Shown piece by piece: positions 14,026 through 21,981 of a stretch of 23,982 nt of DNA (position 1 is its first letter; each line of letters starts with the position of its first letter). The stretch spans positions 1 to 23,982 of the forward strand of contig CAMWQF010000008.1 in NCBI GenBank assembly GCA_947176285.1, in the 5' to 3' direction. The notes beneath the pieces were generated by a model that was not told the DNA's origin, made no database searches, and saw nothing but the letters and a program-made list of their open reading frames with translations. The position numbers were made by a program, and so were the translations under genes. Source of the stretch: an uncultured Porphyromonadaceae bacterium (GTDB taxonomy: Bacteria > Bacteroidota > Bacteroidia > Bacteroidales > Muribaculaceae).

Positions 14026-15248
14026 CCAACCACGACAGACTCTTCACTCCGGGAAAAATAGGTCCCGTAGAATTGCGCAACCGTTCCATCCGCAGTGCTG
14101 CTTTCGAAGGAATGGGAAAAGATAATAATCCTACTGAGATGCTCCGCGACTATCATTGGAGCGTGGCGGATGGGGGTGTCGGTATGACTACATTGGCTTA
14201 CGCCGGCATCAATCGGTCTGCTCTATCTTTCGAAACGCAACTTTGGCTGCGTCCTGAAATCGTCGGCTCCCTGCGTGAAATCACCGACGGCATACATGAT
14301 CGTGGTGCCAAAGCCTCTATACAAATTGGCCATTGTGGCAATATGACTCACATTAAGACTGCTGGAGGTATTCCCGTTGGCGCTTCTACAGGTTTCAACC
14401 TGTATTCTCCTACAATAGTTCGTGGATTAAAAAAGGATGAACTAAAGCAGATGGCGCGCGATTTTGGCGATGCCGTCCGCACTGCCCGCGATGCCGGTTT
14501 CGATTGCGTTGAAGTGCATGCAGGCCATGGATACTTGATCTCCCAGTTCCTTTCTCCTTACACTAATCATCGTCGTGATGAATTTGGGGGCTCTCTCGAT
14601 TCGCGAATGCGGTTCATGCGTATGTGTATGGAGGAAGTGATGAAAGCCGCCGGAAGCGATATGGGGGTCTTGGTTAAGACTAATATGCGTGATGGTTTCA
14701 AGGGTGGACTTGAAATCGATGATTGTATATCTGTTGCCAAGGAAATTGAAAATTTGGGTGCACATGCCATTGTGCTTAGTGGCGGATTTGTCAGCAAAGC
14801 CCCTATGTATGTGATGCGTGGGGAAATGCCTCTCTACACCATGACCTACTATATGAAACTATGGTGGCTAAAATATGGAGTGCGCATGGTAGGCAAATAC
14901 ATGATTCCTAAGGAACCCTTCAAACCACTCTATTTCCTCGAAGATGCTAAAGTATTTCGAAAGGAACTCAAACTGCCGCTCGTATATGTCGGTGGAGTAG
15001 TCGATGGAGAAAGTATGGACAAGGCGCTTTCCGAAGGCTTTGATTTTGTGCAAATGGGAAGAGCACTGCTTCGCGAACCTGATTTTGTCAACAAACTCGC
15101 TGCTGAAGCAGCGCATCATTGTGGTTGTGAGCATGTCAACTACTGCATAGCCAGGATGTATAGCCGAGAGATGGCTTGCCACTGCACAGTTCCCGATCTT
15201 CCCCTGAAGATAAGGAAGGAGATAGAGAGAATAAAAAGTAGAAATTAA
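14019..15248 (+). CDS. Old Yellow Enzyme family reductase, 5BR-like
   Basis: A 409-residue FMN-dependent ene-reductase. ATG 14019 overlaps the end of the 5AR gene; an upstream in-frame ATG (13854) lies inside that gene and is rejected. Opening LFTPGKIGPVELRNRSIRS (8-26) binds FMN; the active-site pair is in VEVHAGHGYLISQFLSPYTN (164-183, His 167 and His 170); the phosphate site is VYVGGVV and QMGRALLREPD (345-355). It lacks the C-terminal FAD/NAD domain of BaiCD/BaiH (usual length about 640-670). Five Cys (368, 370, 376, 387, 389) lie near the end where longer relatives bind 4Fe-4S, with Val 373 where a middle Cys is expected. Best guess: 5-beta-reductase of 3-oxo-4-ene bile acids or steroids, giving the bent A/B ring form. 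Confidence 0.88.
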   Translation: MVTNHDRLFTPGKIGPVELRNRSIRSAAFEGMGKDNNPTEMLRDYHWSVADGGVGMTTLAYAGINRSALSFETQLWLRPEIVGSLREITDGIHDRGAKASIQIGHCGNMTHIKTAGGIPVGASTGFNLYSPTIVRGLKKDELKQMARDFGDAVRTARDAGFDCVEVHAGHGYLISQFLSPYTNHRRDEFGGSLDSRMRFMRMCMEEVMKAAGSDMGVLVKTNMRDGFKGGLEIDDCISVAKEIENLGAHAIVLSGGFVSKAPMYVMRGEMPLYTMTYYMKLWWLKYGVRMVGKYMIPKEPFKPLYFLEDAKVFRKELKLPLVYVGGVVDGESMDKALSEGFDFVQMGRALLREPDFVNKLAAEAAHHCGCEHVNYCIARMYSREMACHCTVPDLPLKIRKEIERIKSRN

Positions 15249-15264
15249 TCAATTAATCTGATAT

Positions 15265-15345
15265 AATGCATAATTGACATTAATGCTTGATTGCTATTGA
15301 TTGAGCGACAGGTGATTATGTGTTATGCATTATGAATTATGCATT
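15265..15345 (+). repeat. AT-rich inverted repeat before the SDR gene
   Basis: AATGCATAATT at 15265-15275 and its exact reverse complement AATTATGCATT at 15335-15345 bracket about 60 nt in the gap between the flavoprotein and SDR genes. The 18-nt core CATTATGAATTATGCATT (15328-15345) recurs identically at 16201-16218. It ends 1 nt before the chosen SDR start codon. Confidence 0.7.
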
Positions 15346-15346
15346 A

Positions 15347-16150
15347 ATGAAGAATGACCTTTCAGGCAAATGGGCTGTAGTGACCGGTGCTGATGGTGGC
15401 ATCGGCATTGAATTCTGTCGTGTATTGGCACGTCGTGGCTGTTCTCTCGTTATGGTAAGTGTGACGGTCGACCCTCTGCGTCACGCTGCCCTGTCTTTGG
15501 AAAATGAATTCGGAATCAAGGCACTCCCATTCACTCTCGATCTTACCGACCCTCATGCTGAGTCAATGTTGGCTGCATTCCTTGGTGCTAATGACTTAGA
15601 TCCTGATTTCGTTATCAATAATGCCGGAATATTCAGTTTTCGCCAACTTGCAGACACAGCAGATGAGAAAATTCGGTGTTTTATAGATCTCCATGTCCGC
15701 GCTACTACCATGTTATCCCTATATTTTGCGCGAAGATTTAAGCAGCGTGGAAGCGGGCGTATCCTTAATATGTCTTCAATGTCTTGCTGGATGCCGATGC
15801 CGGGTCTGGCAATGTATTCTTCCACTAAAGCATATATTCGTGTTTTCACGCGCGCTCTCCACTATGAACTCAAAGATTATGGGTCATCTGCCACAGTAGC
15901 TGCTCCCGGAGGTATCGCCACCTCTCTTTTCGGCCTTCCGGATAATTTGATGAAAATTGCTGTTGGGATTGGTGCTGTAGCAAAGCCGGATAGATTTGCA
16001 GAGAAGGCTATTAAAGCCATGCTCAAGGGGAAAAAACAATATATTAATGGATTAGTCAATCGGCTGGCTATCTTTTTTATAGGTATAACTCCTACATGGC
16101 TTCGCATGCAAGTGAAGCGACGCCTTCTCGACAAAGGAATTGTTAAGTAG
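15347..16150 (+). CDS. Short-chain dehydrogenase, candidate 3-hydroxysteroid dehydrogenase
   Basis: A 267-residue classical SDR. I start at ATG 15347 (MKNDLSGKWAVV); the in-frame ATG at 15320 would only add nine residues translated from the AT-rich repeat. Motifs: cofactor site TGADGGIG (13-20), NNAG (91-94), catalytic Ser 144 in NMSSMS, YSSTK with Tyr 157 and Lys 161, and PGGIATSLF (188-196). The end of strand 2 (VMVSVTVD) has neither the Asp of NAD users nor a clear Arg, so the cofactor is unclear. A hydrophobic patch near the end (AIFFIGITPTWLRM) suggests membrane contact. Next to 5AR and 5BR, the likely role is oxidation or reduction of the 3-hydroxyl (3beta-HSDH). It could instead be a lipid ketoreductase. 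Confidence 0.85.
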   Translation: MKNDLSGKWAVVTGADGGIGIEFCRVLARRGCSLVMVSVTVDPLRHAALSLENEFGIKALPFTLDLTDPHAESMLAAFLGANDLDPDFVINNAGIFSFRQLADTADEKIRCFIDLHVRATTMLSLYFARRFKQRGSGRILNMSSMSCWMPMPGLAMYSSTKAYIRVFTRALHYELKDYGSSATVAAPGGIATSLFGLPDNLMKIAVGIGAVAKPDRFAEKAIKAMLKGKKQYINGLVNRLAIFFIGITPTWLRMQVKRRLLDKGIVK

Positions 16151-16171
16151 CCAACAAAAATTAGTCGACTC

Positions 16172-19100
16172 ATGAGGAAAATTCATAATTATGCATTATA
16201 CATTATGAATTATGCATTCAAGGCATCTCCTTGGATTGCATTCCTGTTTTCTCTTTTGGTATATTGGCTTACTGCCGATCCGGGCGCATCTTATTGGGAC
16301 TGTCCTGAATACCTTATGACAGCGCTTCGTCTTGAAGTGGGTCATCCTCCGGGAAATCCCGGATGGGCGCTTGCGCATCGGTTTGTGTCTTGTTTTTTCT
16401 CAGACCCTATCATGCAGGTTCGCGTTGTCAATATGATGTCGGGACTTTTCATGGCTCTCGCGGTTATGATTCTCTGTTCTGTCTCTATCACTATAATGCG
16501 TTGGATATGGTATGTAAAACGTAGTCAACAGTGGCAGAGGATTGCTATCTCGGTCTCTTCTCTATCAGGTTCTCTTTGCTTTGCCTGGTCTGATTCTGCT
16601 TGGTATAGTGCCGTAGAGGCAGAGGTGTATGCCATGTCGTTGTTCCTCTCTGCTCTTACTGTATGGATGTCGCTCAAATGGGCATTTTCCTTTAATTACG
16701 CTGCTCGATGCCGATGGGTTATAGCCCTGATGTATGTAATAGGCTTCTCAATTGGAGTGCATCAACTAAATCTTCTCGCTTTGCCGGCAATAGCGATGGT
16801 GATGGCATTTCGTGTCAGGGGAAAGAAGAGATTCGGTATTCTTCGAATGTCTACCGCCCTATTGGTGGGGTGTGTAGTCGTTGTGCTGATCCTGAAAGGT
16901 CTTATCCCTATGTCGTTAGCCTTGGCTGCACATGTAGAGTTATGCGCGGTAAATACTTTGGGCCTCCCTTATTGGACAGGAGCAATATTTTTCTGGTGTG
17001 CAACCTTGGCAGTTGTCATATTTCTGGCAATTATTGCTAAAAACTCTCGCATGAAGGTTTCTGTGCCTTTATGGTGCTTGGCTGCTGTCATGCTGGGTTT
17101 CTCCGTCTATATTCTTATCCCGATCCGATCTTGGGCAAATCCCCCCATTAATGAGGGAAATCCATCCGATATATTCCGTTTGGCTGATTATCTTGACCGC
17201 CGGCAGTATGCTGAAGCCCCGTTGTTTTATGGTCGAACCCCCTATAGTCGTGTCATGCGTATTGAAAGAGTGTCTGTAAATGATCGTGGCGACACACTTC
17301 GTGACTATTCTTGGAATGCAATGGAGCAAAGGGGACGTGACATGCGTCCTATGGTGCGGGCAGGTCATATCCCTGATCGTTCAAGGTTTCTGACAGAGGC
17401 GGATCGTGAGATCAACGATAAAATTTCGAAAAAAAGTTTGGCTCCAACTGGCTATGTAGTGTCCGGGTTCAGAACTTATCCACGTTTTACTCCTGAGTTA
17501 AATATGTGGATGCCAAGAATTCATGGATCTTCACCCGGCAATATTGTCGCTTATGGAGATTGGACCGGTATGGATTCGGCAAATATGGTGCAGGTGCGTA
17601 TATCTGAGGCTTTTGATTCTGTAGGCAATCCGGTTCCGATGCGGGATGCTGATGGCAATCCTATAGTCAGATATTCCATGCGTCCCTCTTATATGCAGTC
17701 GTTGTCATATTTGTTCGGTTATCAGATAGGCTATATGTATTTGCGCTATCTTATGTGGAACTATGCCGGCAGGCAAAATGATGTCTCCTCCACCGGTGAA
17801 ATCGACCATGGAAACTTCATTACAGGTGTTGATCCCATTGATGACCTTATGCTTGGACCTCAGTCGCAACTCCCTCCTGAACTTGGATCTGATAATGAAG
17901 GAAGAAATCGATATTGGTCAGTGCCTTTTATTTTAGGAATAATTGGTATTGTTTGGCTTTTCAAAGGGGCACGCAGAAAGTTTGTGACTATTAAAATGCG
18001 CCATGCTGCCTGGGTATCGCTGGTGTTGTTTATTATGACCGGAATTGCAATTGTCTTTTATCTGAATCAGACCCCTGGCGAACCACGTGAGCGAGATTAT
18101 TCCTTTATGGGAAGTTTCTGGACATTTGCCCTGTGGATTTCTTTTGGCATGTTTCTTCTTCTTAAGTCGGCAAGAAAAAAGTGGATGAGGGGAGTGGTAT
18201 TGTCTGCAGTGTGTGCTGTGCCATTGTGGATGCTGGCAGAAAACTATGGCGACCACGATCGCAGTTATCGTTCTGCAACGCTCGACTATGCCTCTAATCT
18301 TCTTGAGTCGCTCGACGAGGATGCAATCCTTTTTGTGGATGGCGACAATTTCATTTTCCCGCTTTGGTTTGCCCAAGAGGTAATGGGTGTGCGTAGGGAT
18401 GTGACTGTGATTTGCAATGCCTATCTGGGTAGTGACTGGTATGTGCGTCAACTTATGATTCCTCGTTATGGATATGAGGGATTGAGAATGACCGCTAAAG
18501 AAGGAGACATCGCTCTTGGCAATTATAATATGGTGAGATTTCCGTCTGCCTTCTCTGATACTGTTCTTGCTATTGATGCATTAAAAGATTTATATTCTGA
18601 TATGGCTCCTACGCCATCATTTAAAAACCGTTGGCTTGTAATGGGGAAGGACTCCGCAAATTATTGGGTGTTCGATCTTCTTTCTATTCCCGGTAAGGGG
18701 GCTGGCTCAATTGCCGGGCTTCGTGAAGTTGCTGAAATTGATATTGTGGCTACAAACGCTGCTCTGCGCTATCCGCGTCCCGTATATTGGTATCAGCAAC
18801 TGCAAAAAAATAAATACGTAGGATTTTTCCCCTTTACTCGTCAAGCCTTGTTCACACGCAAACTCATGCCGCTTGCTCCTGATTCCATAGTGCTTCTTGA
18901 TGAATCTCTCGATGCACTTCCAAAACTTCGTTGGGGTGGGCTTGACCGCGCTCCATATCCCGGAGTGGATGTATTGTCGCAGGCTGCTATTCAGCGGGCG
19001 TCTCTGATTAGATTGGCAGAGTCTCTTTCAAAAGATGGTCGCCACGACCAGGCTTTGCATGTGGCTAAATCGGCATTGGTTCGTTTCCCATCAAATTTGA

Positions 19101-19339
19101 TTCCCTTTACAATCCGACATCATATCGACAGTGCCTATTTTGAGGCTCGTCAAGTGGCCGATGTATTGCTTATATCAGGAGGAGCCATTGGTGACTCTGT
19201 TGCAATTACTTTGGGTAGAAGTATAGAGAAGGAAGATAGCCTGCGCTCTCTTTCTTTCCGTAGCTACCGCGAATCGCTCCCACGTTGGCGCCGCTCCGCC
19301 CTCTCCCCCGATTCCCGCAACCACTCAATCCTCCACTAA
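16172..19339 (+). CDS. DUF2723 (GT117-like) membrane protein
   Basis: A 1055-residue protein, or 1044 if ATG 16205 is used. The first residues (RKIHNYALYIMNYAF) are translated from an AT-rich repeat, so homology begins near SPWIAFLFSLL. The DUF2723 hallmark follows: TADPGASYWDCPEYLMTALR (34-53) and EVGHPPGNPGWALAH (55-69), with acidic residues placed as in GT-C glycosyltransferases. About ten TM helices cover roughly residues 20-320 and 590-690, including NQTPGEPRERDYSFMGSFW. A soluble, partly helical-repeat region makes up the C-terminal third. In Bacteroidota these are suspected lipid-linked-sugar transferases in protein O-glycosylation or envelope glycan pathways. It lies 21 nt after the SDR gene, possibly in the same transcript, with no evident link to steroid chemistry. 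Confidence 0.86.
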   Translation: MRKIHNYALYIMNYAFKASPWIAFLFSLLVYWLTADPGASYWDCPEYLMTALRLEVGHPPGNPGWALAHRFVSCFFSDPIMQVRVVNMMSGLFMALAVMILCSVSITIMRWIWYVKRSQQWQRIAISVSSLSGSLCFAWSDSAWYSAVEAEVYAMSLFLSALTVWMSLKWAFSFNYAARCRWVIALMYVIGFSIGVHQLNLLALPAIAMVMAFRVRGKKRFGILRMSTALLVGCVVVVLILKGLIPMSLALAAHVELCAVNTLGLPYWTGAIFFWCATLAVVIFLAIIAKNSRMKVSVPLWCLAAVMLGFSVYILIPIRSWANPPINEGNPSDIFRLADYLDRRQYAEAPLFYGRTPYSRVMRIERVSVNDRGDTLRDYSWNAMEQRGRDMRPMVRAGHIPDRSRFLTEADREINDKISKKSLAPTGYVVSGFRTYPRFTPELNMWMPRIHGSSPGNIVAYGDWTGMDSANMVQVRISEAFDSVGNPVPMRDADGNPIVRYSMRPSYMQSLSYLFGYQIGYMYLRYLMWNYAGRQNDVSSTGEIDHGNFITGVDPIDDLMLGPQSQLPPELGSDNEGRNRYWSVPFILGIIGIVWLFKGARRKFVTIKMRHAAWVSLVLFIMTGIAIVFYLNQTPGEPRERDYSFMGSFWTFALWISFGMFLLLKSARKKWMRGVVLSAVCAVPLWMLAENYGDHDRSYRSATLDYASNLLESLDEDAILFVDGDNFIFPLWFAQEVMGVRRDVTVICNAYLGSDWYVRQLMIPRYGYEGLRMTAKEGDIALGNYNMVRFPSAFSDTVLAIDALKDLYSDMAPTPSFKNRWLVMGKDSANYWVFDLLSIPGKGAGSIAGLREVAEIDIVATNAALRYPRPVYWYQQLQKNKYVGFFPFTRQALFTRKLMPLAPDSIVLLDESLDALPKLRWGGLDRAPYPGVDVLSQAAIQRASLIRLAESLSKDGRHDQALHVAKSALVRFPSNLIPFTIRHHIDSAYFEARQVADVLLISGGAIGDSVAITLGRSIEKEDSLRSLSFRSYRESLPRWRRSALSPDSRNHSILH
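16182..16219 (+). repeat. AT-rich repeat inside the DUF2723 gene start
   Basis: TTCATAAT (16182-16189) is the reverse complement of ATTATGAA (16203-16210), forming a hairpin with a 13-nt loop. The 18-nt core at 16201-16218 is identical to 15328-15345. The element lies inside the longest open frame of the DUF2723 gene and contributes its first codons. Confidence 0.7.
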
Positions 19340-19395
19340 AATAGTAAAGGATTGTGGCGCGAACGAAGTGAGGGCTAAATTCAGTTGGCTTAAAA

Positions 19396-19427
19396 TTTGA
19401 TTATTCCAAATATTATCCTTAATTTTG
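19396..19427 (+). promoter_or_regulatory. Bacteroidota promoter of the thiamine unit
   Basis: TTTG at 19396-19399 and TAATTTTG at 19420-19427, 20 nt apart. Transcription would begin near 19434, about 26 nt before the TPP riboswitch. The match to the TTTG/TAnnTTTG consensus is exact. Confidence 0.82.
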
Positions 19428-19459
19428 CACTCGAATCCTGAGGGATTCACATATTAATT

Positions 19460-19534
19460 AAATTTAGGGGTGCCGAAAGGCTGAGAACAAACCCTCTGAA
19501 CTTGACCCGGGTAATTCCGGCGTAAGAAAAATTT
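19460..19534 (+). promoter_or_regulatory. TPP riboswitch (THI element)
   Basis: The conserved THI-box sequence is complete: AGGGGTGCC, the short hairpin GCCGAAAGGC, CTGAGA (19481-19486), then ACCCTCTGAACTTGA, CCCGGGTAATTCCGG and CGTAAGAA. The closing stem P1 can be drawn as AAATTT (19460-19465) with AAATTT (19529-19534). It binds thiamine pyrophosphate and shuts off the gene below. There is no terminator hairpin; the 3' strand of P1 ends 6 nt before the ATG, so block of translation initiation is the likely mode. Confidence 0.95.
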
Positions 19535-19540
19535 GAAGAA

Positions 19541-21790
19541 ATGAAAAAGACCTTTTCATGGGGCGTGGCGCTTATATGCGTGTCCACGTTCCCTGCTTCG
19601 GCTGATAATGCTGAAGCCTCGTCGCTCTTAGAGAGCCTCGATAGTGTGTATACTGCTCTTAACGCAGTTGAAGTGACGGCAAATCGTGCCGGTGTGAAGA
19701 CTCCGGTCGCCTTTACAAATGTCAATTCTAAGGATATTGCTAAAAGCAACGATGGACGCGACATTCCCTCCCTTCTCGAAATGACCCCTTCAATTATATC
19801 TACAGGCGATGCCGGAGCCGGTATTGGCTATAGTAGTCTCCGCGTGCGTGGCACAGATGGATCTCGTATCAATATTACGGCAAATGGTGTGCCCATAAAT
19901 GACAGTGAGAGCCATAATGTATATTGGGTTAATATGCCCGACCTCGCTTCATCCCTCAATGATATCCAGATACAAAGGGGAGCAGGAACTTCTACAAATG
20001 GTGCAGGTGCATTCGGAGCCTCGATAAATATGCTGACCGATTATCCTGCTACGGAACGTTCCGCAATGGTTTCTGCATCCTATGGATCTTACAATTCAAA
20101 CCGCGAAACTGTAAAAGTTTCTTCCGGACTTTTCGGCGACCATTGGAGTGTTGACGCACGTATCAGTCATATTGGCTCAGACGGATACATTGACAGAGCC
20201 TTCTCTCAACTTTGGAGTTATATGGGGCAACTTGCATATCGCACCGACAATACCACACTGCGGCTCCTTGCATTCGGTGGCAAAGAACGCACATACATGG
20301 CTTGGGACTACGCCTCTAAGGAAGAGATGGAAGAATATGGACGTCGTTACAATCCATGTGGCAAGTATACGGCTTCAGATGGGTCTGTGGCTTTCTATCC
20401 CGATCAATGCGACAACTTCACGCAGCATCATTTCCAACTTCTCCTAAATCAATATATAGGCAATTACGTGACCCTCAACGCCACGCTCCACTACACCAAG
20501 GGCGACGGCTACTACGATCAGTATAAGACAAAACGTACTCTCGAGGAATACGGACTTTCCCCTTTCCTCGATGCTGATGGGAATATGGTGTCAAAGTCCG
20601 ATTTGATACGTTTGAAGTTTAACGACAATGATTTTGGAGGAGGTATGGTCAACGTTCGCTACCAGAAGGATGCGCTGACACTTGTAGGTGGAGGCGCGGC
20701 AAACTGGCATCGTGGAAACCATTTCGGTAAAGTGAAGTGGGTGCGTAATTTCATGGGAGCGATTGACCCTCTTCAGGAATATTACAGTAATACCGGACGT
20801 AAGTTTGATTCTAATGTTTTCTTGCGTGGCGACTATTCATTTGGTGCTGGTTTTTCTGCCTATGCAGATCTGCAGTATCGGCATATAGACTATTCAATTC
20901 GCGGTGTGAGTGACAATTACGATTGGAATATTGGTGGTATGGGTATACTCGATCTGAAGCGCAAGTGGGATTTCTTCAACCCGAAACTTGGCGTTTCATA
21001 CAATGACGGAGGACACCGCACTTATGCTTCATGGAGCGTGGCGCATAAAGAACCTACTCGTGATAATTTCACTGACAGCGATCCGGAACACTATCCTGTG
21101 GCGGAACGGATGTTCGACTACGAAGCGGGATATTCATATGGCAATTCGCTTTTCAACGTGGGTGCGGGTCTTTATTATATGGACTATAAGAATCAACTCG
21201 TAGTGACCGGTGAACTTTCTGATACAGGTAATGCCATCAGTGTCAATGTTCCGAAGTCCTACCGAATGGGTATAGAGCTTCAAGGTGCTTTGCGTCCTGT
21301 ATATTGGTTTGACTGGCAGATTAATGCGACACTCTCCCGCAATCGCATCAAGAATTTCACAGAATTCATTTATGAAGATGAATGGACCAATCCTATCTCA
21401 ATTGATTGTGGAGACACTCCGATAGCATTTTCTCCTGACTTCATCTTGCACAATGCTTTCAATTTCAATGTCAAAGGGTTTGAAGCCTCTCTTATGAGTC
21501 GCTATGTGTCAAGTCAATATATGAACAATGCTCGGAGTGCTGAGGCAAAACTTGACTCCTACTTCGTCTCAGACCTTGCTTTGGCTTACACTTTCAAAAA
21601 AATTAAAGGCATGAAGGAACTTCGCCTTGGCGTTACAGTCTACAACATCTTCAACGAAAAATACTGCAACAACGGCTACGCCGGTGCCGGCTATTACCTC
21701 GAAGACGGCAAACCTGTTATCTACCGTTATGCCGGCTTTGCTGCCCAAGCCACCACCAACGTCCTCGCTACAGTTACCCTCTCTTTCTAA
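19541..21790 (+). CDS. TonB-dependent receptor, thiamine uptake
   Basis: A 749-residue outer-membrane receptor. Signal peptide 1-20 ends TFPASA. A TonB-box-like segment NAVEVTANRAG (41-51) follows, then the plug (about 55-165) with SSLRVRGTDGSRINITANGV and IQIQRGAGTSTNGAGAFG, and a 22-strand barrel ending TVTLSF with terminal Phe. The TPP riboswitch directly upstream and the PnuC-like gene downstream point to thiamine or a phosphorylated form as the ligand, as for the riboswitch-controlled receptor of Bacteroides. No carboxypeptidase-like N-terminal domain and no SusD partner, so it is not a Sus-type glycan receptor. Substrate is inferred from regulation. Confidence 0.9.
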   Translation: MKKTFSWGVALICVSTFPASADNAEASSLLESLDSVYTALNAVEVTANRAGVKTPVAFTNVNSKDIAKSNDGRDIPSLLEMTPSIISTGDAGAGIGYSSLRVRGTDGSRINITANGVPINDSESHNVYWVNMPDLASSLNDIQIQRGAGTSTNGAGAFGASINMLTDYPATERSAMVSASYGSYNSNRETVKVSSGLFGDHWSVDARISHIGSDGYIDRAFSQLWSYMGQLAYRTDNTTLRLLAFGGKERTYMAWDYASKEEMEEYGRRYNPCGKYTASDGSVAFYPDQCDNFTQHHFQLLLNQYIGNYVTLNATLHYTKGDGYYDQYKTKRTLEEYGLSPFLDADGNMVSKSDLIRLKFNDNDFGGGMVNVRYQKDALTLVGGGAANWHRGNHFGKVKWVRNFMGAIDPLQEYYSNTGRKFDSNVFLRGDYSFGAGFSAYADLQYRHIDYSIRGVSDNYDWNIGGMGILDLKRKWDFFNPKLGVSYNDGGHRTYASWSVAHKEPTRDNFTDSDPEHYPVAERMFDYEAGYSYGNSLFNVGAGLYYMDYKNQLVVTGELSDTGNAISVNVPKSYRMGIELQGALRPVYWFDWQINATLSRNRIKNFTEFIYEDEWTNPISIDCGDTPIAFSPDFILHNAFNFNVKGFEASLMSRYVSSQYMNNARSAEAKLDSYFVSDLALAYTFKKIKGMKELRLGVTVYNIFNEKYCNNGYAGAGYYLEDGKPVIYRYAGFAAQATTNVLATVTLSF

Positions 21791-21877
21791 TAATTTTGAA
21801 TTGAGAATTGGGAATTGAGACTTGATAGTTATTATGATTGAGATCTCAGAATAGAGAAACTCTAATAAGTATATAGA

Positions 21878-21971
21878 ATCAGGTCGGAGACCTGATGATT
21901 ATGCCAAAACCCCAGACTTTAGTCTGGGGTAATTAGGATAATAGCGAAGTAGCCTCGGAGAGGCGCTTTTT
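21878..21971 (+). repeat. Three-hairpin array in the gap before pnuT
   Basis: Three compact stems follow each other: ATCAGGTC/GACCTGAT around GGA (21878-21896); ACCCCAGAC/GTCTGGGGT around TTTA (21909-21930); and GCCTC/GAGGC around GGA (21952-21964), with AGC/GCT (21943-21945, 21965-21967) as possible outer pairs, followed by five T. The last could act as a weak terminator or attenuator 11 nt before the pnuT ATG. Compact GC stems with GGA triloops in an AT-rich gap resemble REP-like elements. Confidence 0.6.
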
Positions 21972-21981
21972 GGTAATAAAT

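Noticed and set aside
14019..16150. Bile-acid 7-alpha-dehydroxylation (bai) operon
   Set aside because: There is no baiB, baiE, baiF or baiG counterpart, and the OYE lacks the second domain of BaiCD/BaiH; the set fits A-ring redox only.
17933..18451. 172-residue open frame on the - strand in the DUF2723 gene
   Set aside because: His- and Lys-rich mirror of a well-supported coding region.
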